From Callipepla californica brunnescens (Eukaryota; Chordata; Aves; Galliformes; Odontophoridae), in NCBI GenBank assembly GCA_023055505.1, contig JALIRH010000002.1, positions 18,806,937 through 18,870,936 of the forward strand: a DNA stretch of 64,000 nucleotides. The letters run 5' to 3'. The position numbers were made by a program, and so were the translations under genes. The notes beneath the pieces were generated by a model that was given only the letters and a program-made list of their open reading frames with translations, searched no databases and was not told where the DNA came from. Of the stretch, positions 34,823 to 45,140 are shown piece after piece (position 1 is the first letter of the stretch; each line of letters begins with the position of its first letter).

Positions 34823-37800
34823 AGCTGTGGGCCCCTGCAGCCTCTGCATGGGACTTTAATAATCATTGTCCATGCTCGTGCATGCTGTACATTGTCTGTT
34901 ACTCCAGGTAACACATATTTGTTTCCTAGCTCTCTCCAGACCTTTTCTTTAAATGTGCCAATATGTTTCTGATGGATTCATTCAATGATTTATCAGGCAC
35001 AAAATAGCCAGAAATAAAAACTGAGATGCACAGACTATTTCTTCAAGTAAAACCAATGAAGCTGAATTATTGAATGCAAGGAGTCCTCCAGGGAGAGTGT
35101 TTCTGTACAGAAGAAAATAACTGCCATTTTTCATTTGTTCTGACTTTTTTCCTTAGGCTCAGAAACAGTTTGCCTAAACCAACACAAAGACACCAAACCA
35201 AGTGTTCTGACCATCCGACTGCACCTCTTCAGGGGCACATCTACAGCTGAAGAACAGAATTCAGTATGCTAACTGCACTGATGACAGAGAAGCAGAAACA
35301 AAAGGTTGTTCTTGCCATTAGAATCAGAAGTCATACGCTTGTTAATTCACTTTAAGTTGAGCAAATCATACTCCAGTAACTTCTAGTTTAATCTAATCTT
35401 GTTTGCCTTTTAGCACCCAATTAAGAAGACAGATACCACAATAAGCATCATAAATCAACCAACTTGCAGCAGCACCAAACACATAAACACATCCACAAAC
35501 CTTAATGGGGAATAACACCTGACAATCTCAAGGAGATTATATTATCTGTCATTTCTGTTGGAGCCTCCCTATAACTTAAATTAGGACACATCATACACGG
35601 TCTTGGGCACTGTCCCAACAAACAGAAGGGCACAAGTCTTGATGGAAAGAATTAGTTCTTTTTTGTTCTTTTTTTCTTTCTGGAATCATTTGTCCCGCAG
35701 TGCCATAAGGGCTTGGTGGAGAGATTTCAATAGAATTGTCATCTTTTGGGACTTCTTTAGTCAAAAGCCTGACACAGATAGTGAGCCTACTGAGGCACAC
35801 TGAACAGATGCACCTGGGTATTTATGTGAACATGTACACGCTTGTCTGTGGAAGGGGAAGGCAAATAAAGTCAGAAAACAATATAATGTCTCAAGACATT
35901 ATTTTTTTTTTCTCCAGCAATTACATGAAGTCTACACCTTTAATTAAAATTAAATGAAACTAGCTCTACACCTTTGACCCACGTCAGAAAAGAGAATCAA
36001 CAGCTGCCTTCATGGCACGATATCAGAGCAGCCAAGGCTTTTCTGTTCTCCAAGGTAATCAGTTGTAAGCTGAAGACCTCAGCTGGACCACCACTCTGTA
36101 TTACTTCAAGGCAGCACACTTCTCTTTTGGCGCTAAAGAAATATAATGAATGGCAGCTCATAAAAAGTTCCAGGGCACAATTAGAGTGCCAGGCCCTTGT
36201 TCCAGCTGCATGACATTAAAGTACCTAGAGGAAGGCATGGGGTCACCTTGAGATGCCACATTTCAGCATGCACCACAGACCATACATCCCTAAAAAGGCG
36301 TGCCCATGGCCAGTGATCAACAGCATTAGAATTAAGTGGGCTAGGTCCTGGCAGGGTCAGTGGATGGCATGGGACATCTCCACAGGTGACACAGTGCTCC
36401 TGTACACTGAGTAAGTATCACGAGGCACAGTCTGAGCTCCTGACCCTCTTTCCTGTACTTCTTTGCTATCTGGAAGTTCAGACTCTTCTCCTAGGGGAGA
36501 CACTTAGGCTCAGCTGAGTACTGCTGTTGCCAAAGAAGCCAAAGAAGGCAGAGATGACAATTCCCCTTATGTGATAATTTAGCGACTGGTGTACTTGTCA
36601 CAGAACGGGAGAACACCTCTAAATGCTCCCTCCTCAGCATGATGATAACCCAGGCTTTCCTCACCCACCCAGATATGCCCTCAGGCTTTCTCTCTTCCTG
36701 CTCCAGATCTGTGTTCCTGTCTGCACCGAGCTCTCCTTTTGACAGCCCCAGCCCTGGTGGTTAGAGAATATAAATATTAATGAAAACTGTGGGTTTGAAT
36801 GCCCTTGGGCTGAGCAGAGCATTGGATCTAGGTGCTTCCCAAAGCTAAAGCAGAGTGCCAGCTTTTGTACTCATTTCCAGTGGCAAGCAGAAGCGTCACC
36901 ACCATTAAGGGCCACGTTCTCACGATGGCAGTTGCAGTGCTCTGTGGTGAACTCAGAGGTAGACATATGGGCAAAAACAGAGTGAAATTTGGTGGATTTT
37001 AGTGCTCTTCATACTAGAGGTTTACCTGTGCCTTTATGTGTTCGCTCCCTTCATTTCCTGTATGCACAGGGAATATGGGTACTTTAGATTAAGGCTATGC
37101 TCAGGAGAAGGTACTTTGCTTTGCATTCTGAAGCTAAGGTACCCACATTTCATCAAAATCCTGTTTCAAGCATCCTGACTCTCACTGAAAGTCACTAGTA
37201 AAGCAGATACCCAAGAGCATTATGTCACAATAGCAATTAAGTGTCCTGATTTATTGGAATAGGAATTACAACTGGAATTAAATGGAATTTTAAGTGAACC
37301 CAAACTAAACATGGGAAGACAAATATTCTAAATCTTCCAGATTGCTTCAAATAGTGTGTTTCATGCCTTGGAGCTCAGCTGCTATCCACTGCCATGGGAC
37401 AGTTCAGCAAATCCCCTTTTCTAAAAGGTGGCTCATATAACAACATAAATTTACCTCTAGCATAATTCATCTGCTTTCAATCCCAAGAGTTCATTCTGCT
37501 TACTCTATGTTTCCAGACTATGAAAAGTTGGAAGAAATAAAATGAAAGAAGTCTTTCTATGTGAAGGGACAGCACTAGCACCTCTATGCCAAAACTCAGG
37601 CACACCCGCAATGGTGCATTTAATGTACCGTGGCCTCCAGAACTGCATCTTCCAAGGAATCTCCCAAGATTAAGGCTCATGGCAATCCGTGCAACCTTGG
37701 GAAAAGCACTGTCTTTCTCCGGCTGTATCTATGGCATAAATGGAGCACTGTCAGGGGATGTCCCAGGGCACTGGAATTCAATCTTCTATAAACAGTTGAC

Positions 37801-38250
37801 ATAATCCTTGGCACTGGTTTTGTTGAAGCCAACTGGCAGAGCTGCTGAGGAGTTAGCACAACCCCAGGACGTTCCCAATAGACATGCAGATGGCAGCCAT
37901 TCTGCTTCAGAGGGAAACACGGCAAACACAAACCACTCCAAGCCCATCAGCCTGTGGGCCCAACAGGGAGCCTGGGCATGTTTTGTTGGTTGGTATAAAC
38001 ACAATCAGTGCACCTAAAATGGGGATAACGTAACATATCCTTTGTAAAATGCTTTGTGATTTAAGTAAGCAACTACTGTTATAATCCTTGAGGACAGATA
38101 GGCAGCATCGCTATAAGATTACCTGAAAGCACGTGTAAATATAGATGTCCTTCCCCTCTCAGAATACCATACAGAGTAATCATATAACTGACAAAAAACA
38201 CATCCAGCAGGAAGCTCAAGCTCACGTCTACACATAATGCCTGCCAATAG

Positions 38251-38299
38251 AAAAAAAAAAAAAAAAAAGAAAAAAAAAAGGAAAAATAAAAAAAGAAAG
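38251..38299 (+). repeat. A-rich tract (A18 with G/T interruptions)
   Basis: A18 at 38251-38268 is followed by A9, then AAAAATAAAAAAAGAAA. It reads like an aged poly(A). The 200 bases upstream show no LINE or processed transcript I can name. Confidence 0.8.
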
Positions 38300-39587
38300 T
38301 AGCATGGTGGCCCATTGGAGCAAAAATTCTAACTTCCTGTTCTTTCTAAATGCGTAAGAAAAGATGTTCATGTATTGAACTTTCCTGTGAGAAGGAAGGG
38401 CAGCTGTATTTATCTCCTCAGATCCCCTGCTTTAGCTGATGCCCTCTATCCCACCTGTCCTTGCTAAAGCCATAGGAACCAGGACACCAGAGCTGTGCAA
38501 TGGATGTTAATCAGTGTACTTTTAGCACTGGAATAGCCTGGAGCCAAGCATCCTCTTCCTAAGAAGGCTCAAATGGAAAGCACCTGGTGATTATATATGA
38601 TAATGATGCTGCAGGTCTGTTCTAGAAGCCAGAGAAAAATAGCCTGCTATAAATGCAAGAGGAATGGAAGGGAGCACAGATCCCATCTCCCAGTATCCAC
38701 AGACAGAAAGCACCCTCCTATTTCTAGAGCTTCTTCTCATCCTTGGCTAAGTACCAGCTCCTCTATCTATTTGAGCATTTCACTATAAACCACACTTCTT
38801 ATCATGCATCACTGATCCTTCCAGCCACACGATTTGTGTCTCATCCAACTGCTTGGACTCCAGTGGAATAATTGCTGGATTCAAAATAGAACTCATATTT
38901 CATCCATTACATTTCAGTCCTCAACACACTTACAGATTGGGATGCTGGAGCTATGTAGTAACTCGTACTGGCATTACACACCAGTGTCCACAGTTAAGGG
39001 CTATTTCTGTTGTCAAATGATCACCACTGCTGAGCACCCTTTGCTTATTCTGAAACAGAAGGCTCTTCCATCACTTCTCTGCACTTCTGCCACATAAAAT
39101 AGATCTAGTTGCTCTTAATTTAAGTTTGTGCAACTTTATATACATCTTCCTAATGAAAATTGCATGCATGCATTTGCTTACTAATGTAGGACAACACGCT
39201 GTATAATATGATACTCTAGAAAAAAAACCATCCTATTTTAGAAGTAGGTTCTTTCTAAGACTTTCATTCACAGCAGCTTTGACAAGATTTTCCTAGGAGC
39301 TGTTAGAACACACCTCTATGCGTGCCCTGTGTGCAGGCACATTATAGCATACAGTTAAAGATGTTTTTTTGTGTAATATATTCTACATGAAAAACAAAAC
39401 AAAATGGAACAAGTGATAACTACAACATCGGCCTTTCTTTTTCTAAGAAGAAAACCAATCTCTGACACGGGAAGGCACTCCTCTGTCTTCAGGCAGATTC
39501 AGCTACCTAAGTGTTCACCAGCGTGTTCTAAGAGGGGAGAAGTTTATAAGAGGCTTTCATCCTGAAATCATCCACCTTCCACAGATG

Positions 39588-39909
39588 TGGGGTTGTAGTG
39601 AGCTGGGGGTCGGCCTCTTCACTCTTGTAATTTGTGACAGGACTATAGGGAATGGCTTCAGGTTGTGCCAGGGGAAATTCATGCTGGATGTTAGGAAATA
39701 CTTCTCCGAAAGAGTGGTCAGGCACCAGAATGGGCTGCCCAGGGAGGTGGTGGAGTCACCAACCCTGGAGGTATTAAAAAACATTTAGATGTTGTGTTGA
39801 GGAACATGGTTTAGAGAGAACAATATTGGTGGCAGGTGGAGAGTTGGATTGAAAGATCCTTTAGGTATTTTCCAACCTTGCTGATCCTATGATTCCATGA
39901 TTCTACGAT
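39588..39909 (+). mobile_element. CR1 LINE 3' fragment with long ORF2 frame
   Basis: The plus strand encodes [19 protein letters not shown] followed by [19 protein letters not shown], an unbroken ORF2 C terminus except for the start. The 3' UTR keeps CAATATTGGTGGCAGGTGG, although the GATGATCTT word has become AAAGATCCTT. The tail is CTATGATTCCATGATTCTAC. Together with the 26.1 kb copy it defines the GTCTTTTCC group's coding end. Confidence 0.93.
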
Positions 39910-41039
39910 GATCGTGTGGTTTTCATAATCCACTCTTCTCTCTTCAGAATGAAGGAATAAAAAGACATTTGCATATTTTCTAACGTAGGACCAATTTCCA
40001 ACAAAACTTGACTGCTGCAGAGAAGACAAAATAGTGCAGCTGGTAGAGAACTGATGAGTTTGCTCTAGCAGAACTTACTCATCATCTCTCTCTTTTAATG
40101 GCAATAGAGAAGTAAACAACAAAAAGAGCACAACAAAAGACCAGTTTGCGCATTAGCTTTGCACAAATAAGAATGCTTCATTTTTCTCATTAATTATTAG
40201 AATAGATGATTAAAGACTAGAATAGAATAGATTAACTTCTGAATAGATGAACTACTATGACACTTCTTTATAAATATTCCTTTCGGCAAGTGATCCTATA
40301 GACGACCATGAATTATCCAGTTCCAAATCTCTCTCCTCCTCACTATTCCCAAAGCTAAGACTTCCACAGCTTTTACAAACAGCTTTTCAGAAAAACAGAA
40401 ATTTATCTCCGATGTCCACAAATCTTTTTCAGTTCTCAAACAGAACTGCTTTGATTGAATCTACACCCCCCGATTCAGCTCTTTCCACAGCAAAATCCAC
40501 TGCATGGGTATGTGAAGCACATGGCCAGCTGGCACTAGCTCACTCCTGAAGTGTATGGTAGATCTCCCAAAGCAGAGTAACCGCTGCTTCAGAGTTTTCA
40601 AGACCTGTTTTGTTCAGGTTTCAATCTCCAGCCCGAAATAAAGTGAGCTGGAATGATGCCACTTGGTGCCATTCACAAGAGATTCTGCACCTGCACACTC
40701 AAGCTACGAGGCGAGATGGGAGATAACGAGAAAGTAATTAATGCACAGGGCATGAAGCACAACCAGCAGTGAGTTGGAGTAGCGACTGATTTTTCTTCTT
40801 TCTGGAAAAGCCAGTGAGGTGAGGGTTACTGTGCCACTGAATACATTTCTTAATTCCTCCCGATGATGGGAAGGCTGTGGCAGAGACGGAAGAAGGCGTG
40901 CTGAGGGCAAGGGAAATATATAAATGGATCTCAAGGCTTCCAGAGCAGCCCAGGGAAACACAACGTGCCCTGAAGGCAGCACCAGGCCCTGCCTGCTCCG
41001 CTCCGTCCACACCTATTTCCAAATGCTTCCTAACAGAGC
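39910..41039. other. upstream flank of the CpG island
   Basis: The first part is AT-rich, with repeated AGAATAGA(T/T) words at 40199-40250 (GAATAGATGA, AGAATAGATT). CpG content rises towards 40.9 kb. A TATA-like word is listed separately. I recognise no exon or repeat. Confidence 0.5.
40917..40925 (+). promoter_or_regulatory. TATA-like word upstream of the CpG island
   Basis: TATATAAAT on the plus strand lies about 120 bases left of the dense CpG cluster. If plus-strand transcription started about 30 bases downstream, near 40950, the CpG island would be transcribed as first exon. CpG promoters of the YY1 type usually lack TATA, so this may be coincidental. Confidence 0.25.
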
Positions 41040-41258
41040 TGGGAAGCCACCCAGGCAGCGCTCGGACGTTGCAGCCTGCACGTGCCACAAGGGGCCAGGA
41101 CCCACTGCCGCCATGTCGCCCTCCCCAAGCGGCCCCCGCTGACTTGCGCCCAGGCCCGGGGCGCCCAACGCGCGGCACGGCGCTCGCGGCGGGCGGCGCA
41201 AGGCCGCCATCTCGCGGCTGGGAGCGCGCCACGCCGCCGCCAAAATGGCGTCCGCCAT
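41013..41258 (-). CDS. candidate first coding exon, 81 codons, unidentified
   Basis: The frame starts at ATG 41258 (MADAILAAAWRAPSRE), has in-frame ATGs at 41210 (MAALRRPPRAPCRALG) and 41114 (MAAVGPGPLWH), and stops at TAG 41015-41013. From the second ATG the first 27 residues hold six Arg and no acidic residue, the composition of a mitochondrial presequence. The two internal ATGs lie in near-consensus TISU elements, which combine promoter and start codon in short-5'-UTR genes, many of them mitochondrial. A GT follows directly after the stop. If this is a real exon it should splice earlier or encode a small protein. GC-rich DNA opens frames easily: a 164-codon frame without ATG overlaps on the same strand at 40738-41232. 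The call is therefore tentative. Confidence 0.25.
   Translation of the reverse strand: MADAILAAAWRAPSREMAALRRPPRAPCRALGAPGLGASQRGPLGEGDMAAVGPGPLWHVQAATSERCLGGFPALLGSIWK
41107..41118 (-). promoter_or_regulatory. TISU/YY1-like element
   Basis: The minus strand reads CGACATGGCGGC, 11 of 12 matches to the TISU consensus SAASATGGCGGC. The ATG is codon 49 of the minus-strand frame. Confidence 0.5.
41203..41214 (-). promoter_or_regulatory. TISU/YY1-like element
   Basis: The minus strand reads CGAGATGGCGGC, again 11 of 12 matches to SAASATGGCGGC, with the same single G-for-A mismatch at the second position as the element at 41107. The ATG is codon 17 of the minus-strand frame, and the peptide after it is presequence-like. 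Confidence 0.55.
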
Positions 41259-41260
41259 TG
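41242..41260. promoter_or_regulatory. inverted pair of YY1-type cores
   Basis: AAAATGGCG on the plus strand and CAATGGCGG on the minus strand face each other, forming AATGGCG-TC-CGCCATT with perfect 7-base arms. The plus ATG opens a 14-codon frame (MASAIAARLEAEPP, stop by 41290) and the minus ATG opens the 81-codon frame. The symmetry suits a bidirectional start site. Confidence 0.55.
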
Positions 41261-41290
41261 CCGCGCGACTGGAGGCTGAGCCCCCCTAAT

Positions 41291-43894
41291 CTCTCATACC
41301 GTTTGCCTGCCTCGGGCTGAACTGCGTCTTGAAAGTAATTCCTAAGAACAGTTCAGCCAGGACCAAGCAGTTAGGGGCAAAACCCTTGTTCTTGCCCACG
41401 TCCCCATGCCATCCAGTCGTAGAGTACAAGTTAGCACTCACACGATGGTGCAGACTGCTGTGCCGCCGTGCACTGGGGCACGAGTGTGGCAAGGAGCCAG
41501 GGATGGAACTGCATCCGGGCTATTCATGTGAAAATCTGTAGAAAACGTTCTCAGCAGGGACTGTTTGAAATTGGGCAGCTGAATTCACTTGAGATGCAGT
41601 AATCCCGGCACAGGGCTTCCATGGGTAAAGGAGCTGCTTGGGCTGCTCTGGGCCACTGTGTTATCAAACATCAGAGCCAATGATGGAGCCGCCAGCAATG
41701 CTACAGGGTGCAGGAAGAGCTGTGGGAAAGACGGCATGGAGTGGTTTGGGCAGAGGGTGGAAGAGAAAGGTTTGGCAAAGCAACCTATAGGATGGGAAGG
41801 GGCAGGGAACATGTTAGAGAAAGAGGCAGATTGGTGCCATCAGCATCACACACTGCCCAAGTGAAGAAGTGAGCATGGTTGGGTAGAGGATCTGGTCCTT
41901 GTACCCATACGGGTGTAGGTATATGGGGCCATGTGGTAGATGTGTTTTCTATTTGCTCTTTGAGAACCTGAGCAGTTAAACATTCACAGAAGTTAATGTT
42001 AAGGTCACAAAGCCAAATAAGCTGCTGCAGAACACAGAAGATGACTGTGCAAGCATCATTCCACCCCGTGTACATGTGCATTAAATGTCACAGGAAGCTT
42101 GTTTCATTTAGGTTCAGAGGTCAGGATTTTGGTGAAGAAGGAGGCTGCATTCTGGGAGAAGCACTGTGCAACATCTTGGATCCTGCTGGCTTGGAGCGCT
42201 GCCTTTTGTTCTGGCTGCTCCACGTGATTGTATTACCTACCAGAGAACATTGTGCTGCCACTCTTCTTTCTGTCAGCTTCTGATTCGAGATGGATTTTTG
42301 CAGCCTGACCTGTGTTTGGTTAATACTGCAGCTTCCAGGCCACAAAGAGCTAGCCCAGGAGTGGGACAGCAGAGATGTTAAGTATTGTCATGACTCCAGT
42401 CATGGATAATAGCAGCAATATTTAGGCTTTGTCCTGTGTTGTTTCGGAGTCCCTTCTGCCCCTCAGCCTTTAAGGCTCTATGTGCCCTGCTGCATGGTAC
42501 TTCCTGGCATTAATCCAGTGAAGCCAATACCCCAAATTACAAACAAACTCTTGAACAGTCAGTCGGGAAGTAACCATGCTCAGCCTTATTACAGGTGCCT
42601 GGTCCATGCTGACAACTTTGTCACACATACTGTACAATTTTGCAGTGGTCCATGTCTCCATGGTACACTCTGTATCATGATGACGGAAGCCCTGGGTATA
42701 TAAAGGTCAGTGTGGCAGAAGTAAAAATGAAACCAAAGCTACAGAGCCAGGGAGCTGCATAGCTTAGTATTGTTCCATGGTTGAGTTCCATGGAGCTCAC
42801 CATGCAGCCAGACCACAGTCCTGCTTCTCAATAGCTTGGTGGGATGCTTTCTTTCACTGCCTTGGGAAGGCTGGTATTCTCGGTGTGCGTGTGCAGGGCA
42901 GGTAGTTTTGCAGTTTGAGATATCAGATATTTGCAAACCTAAGGTGTGAGTTAAGGACCCACCATTTTCTCCTTTTAAAATAAAAATGCTTCCACAAAAT
43001 AATAATAATAACAAATCATAGTAATTCCTACAGAATTCTTACAAAATGGCTCTATTTTCAGTTTGCAGTGAGTTCTGCCGCTGAGACATCTGTGACTTGT
43101 CCTCCAGGACATCTGACTTCTATCAGGGAAGCCAACTTTCATTCACTTCAAGTACACAGCAGTACAAGCCTTAGAAATGTCTGCCAATCCATCCTGCTTC
43201 TTTTCCACCAAGAAACAGACCAGACACCTGCAGGGATTTCCCTGTCTCAGAAGCGGAGCCTGCTTCTCTCGGAGCTGTAGCAGCTGAGTAGCTCCTTCCC
43301 TGCGCTGTCGGAGACCACCACCTGCTGGGGGGCTCGGCTCAGTTCTACCTCAGCTGCTACAGCCACCAGCCCTCGCTTCCAGACTTCCTCTCTTCAGGCT
43401 CACTGCATTTGTATCCTCATCACACAATTCCCTTCTGTCTGCACTGCAAGCAATTCTCAGGGGCTAACAAATATCCAGTTTATAGTTGACAGCGTACTGC
43501 TTTCCTACGCCCAGCCATACTCTGCTGCCTCTAGCAAGAAGCAGGCAGAGACTGTTGCTGTTATATCCAGCTTTCCTTACTCTTCAAGCCATTAGTTTTA
43601 AGAACTTTTGACTAAATTTAGACCAAACAAATCATTCTCTTACAGTCTTTGTTATATGCACTTATCTGTGGGGTTTTGTGTGTGGTTGTTTTTTCACCTA
43701 CGTATTTCTACTGCAGTTTTGGAGTTCCCTGGGTATGTATCTGATAATATTGCTACACCTCTGGCAGGTTAACATCCTATCTGGAAGGTCAGAAAAGTGT
43801 CATCTTGATTTCTCTGGTTTGTCTCAGTAAAGGGGGAATACCAAGGCAATGAAAATTCACTTCTTTTCACTGGAAGTTTTACAGGCTTGGGAAG
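41291..43894. other. right flank of the CpG island, unassigned
   Basis: CpG density falls off within about 200 bases, with scattered CpGs to about 41.5 kb. A strong TATA word TATATAAAG stands at 42697-42705 between GC-rich flanks, but the frame after the next ATG closes within 12 codons. An AAT triplet run lies at about 42998-43010. I recognise no exon or dispersed repeat. Confidence 0.5.
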
Positions 43895-44270
43895 TGAATA
43901 GCCTGGAGAAGGGAAGGCTCCAGGGAGACCTGATAGCGGCCTTTCAGTTTCTAAAAGGGGCTCTAAGAAAGAAGTGATCAGAATCTTTAGCAGGGTATGT
44001 GATGATGGGAAAAGGGGGAAATGGTTTCAAACTGAAAGGAGATTTAGATTAGATATAAGGAAGAAGTTTTTTACAGTAAGAATGGTGAGGCACTGGAACA
44101 GGTTGCCCAGAGAGATGGTGGATGCCCATTCCTAGAGATATTCAAGGTCAGACTGGACAGGGCTATGAGCACCCTGATCTAGTTGTAGGTGTCTCTGTGT
44201 TTGTTGTAGAGGGATTGGACCAGATGGCCTTTAAAGACCCCTTCCAATTCAAATGATTCTATGATTCTAT
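43895..44270 (+). mobile_element. CR1 LINE 3' fragment, about 375 bases
   Basis: The element starts in ORF2 coding near ATAGCCTGGAGAAGGGAAGG and passes the GGTTTCAAACTGAAAGGAGA and TTAGATTAGATATAAGGAAG (RLDIRKK) words. It then carries GTGAGGCACTGGAACAGGTT and the 3' UTR GGCCTTTAAAGACCCCTTCC, and ends in ATGATTCTATGATTCTAT. It belongs to the group with ATCTAGTTGTAGGTGTCTCT in the 3' region. It lies tail to tail with the next element. Confidence 0.94.
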
Positions 44271-44541
44271 TTTTGGAGCCCACCTTATGTAGAGACGTGA
44301 CAAGAAAGAAGTTTTGGGTTAGTGTGGGGCTACAGATGGACAAACTGAAAATGATAGCAGAGCTCTGGAAAACCTCTGTTATGGGTTTTCTAGGAGAGCC
44401 AGGAGGGTGAGGAGAAGACATAGCAGACAGTGAAAACCTTTGCTTGTTTGGCTTCTGGACGTGGTTTTCCTTTTAATACAACAACAATTTGGAGCTCATC
44501 CTCCAGCCTGAAGAGACCATGCTTAAGCCATCAAACCCAGG

Positions 44542-45140
44542 TTCATAGAATCACAGAATGGCCTGGGTTGAAAAGGACCTTGAAGATCACCTAGTTTCAA
44601 CCCCCCTGCTGTGAGCAGGGTCACCAACCACTAGAGCAGGCTGCCCGGAGCCACATCCAGCCCTGCCTTGAATGCCTCCAAGGATGGGGCATCCACAACC
44701 TTTCTGGGCAACCTGTTGCGGTGCATCACAACCCTCTGAGTAAAAAAACTCCTCCTAACATCCAACTTAAATCTCCTCTCCTTTAGTTTAAAACCATTCT
44801 CCTTGTCCTGTCACTATCAACCTGTTTCCTCCTCCTGTTGATATGCTTTCTTCAAGTACTGAAAGGCCACAATGAGGTCTTCTCCAAGCTTAAGAAGCTC
44901 AGTTCCCTCAACCTTTCCTCATAGGAGAGGTGCTCCAGCCCTCTGATCATTTTAGTGACCCTCCTCTGGACCCATTCCAAGAGCTCTGCATCTTTCTTGT
45001 GCTGAGGACCCCAGGCCTGGACGCAGTACTACAGATGAGGCCTCAAAAGAGCTGAGTAGAGGGGGGCAATCATCTCCCTCTCCCTGCTGGCCACCCCTTT
45101 TATAATGCACCCCAGGTTCTTAGTGAGCTGCAGGTTTTCT
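44542..45140 (-). mobile_element. CR1 LINE fragment, about 600 bases, longest in the window
   Basis: TTCATAGAATCACAGAATGG is the inverted tail. Inward it shows the inverse of the 3' UTR, CATCCACAACCTTTCTGGGC, CCTAACATCCAACTTAAATC, GTGCTCCAGCCCTCTGATCA, CCCCAGGCCTGGACGCAGTA and GATGAGGCCTCA. These are successive blocks of the CR1 ORF2 C terminus (the inverse of TRPHLEYCV-type and RRATKM-type coding). Similarity fades at about 45.14 kb. Small indels break the frame. Confidence 0.95.

Larger units (their letters stand above)
33892..39587. other. long unassigned stretch
   Basis: No recognisable mobile element, RNA gene or exon occurs in 5.7 kb. A 112-codon ATG frame lies at 34484-34822 (plus) and is listed separately. 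A T10 run is at 35902-35911 and an A-rich block is at 38251-38299. Confidence 0.5.
41040..41290. promoter_or_regulatory. dense CpG island, probable gene promoter
   Basis: I count about 34 CpGs in the 240 bases from 41041 to 41280, by far the highest density in the window. The island holds a GGGCGG Sp1-type box at 41191-41196 and four ATGGCG/CGCCAT cores of YY1 type. Such islands in birds are normally unmethylated promoters, often bidirectional. Core motifs face both strands, and a minus-strand frame with three in-frame ATGs starts inside it. The downstream gene is not identifiable, since no spliced exon is recognisable on either side. Confidence 0.8.

Noticed and set aside
40738..41232. 164-codon minus-strand frame across the CpG island
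   Set aside because: It starts at GTG and lacks ATG near its 5' end. GC-rich sequence opens several phases at once, and the ATG frame at 41013-41258 is the better candidate.
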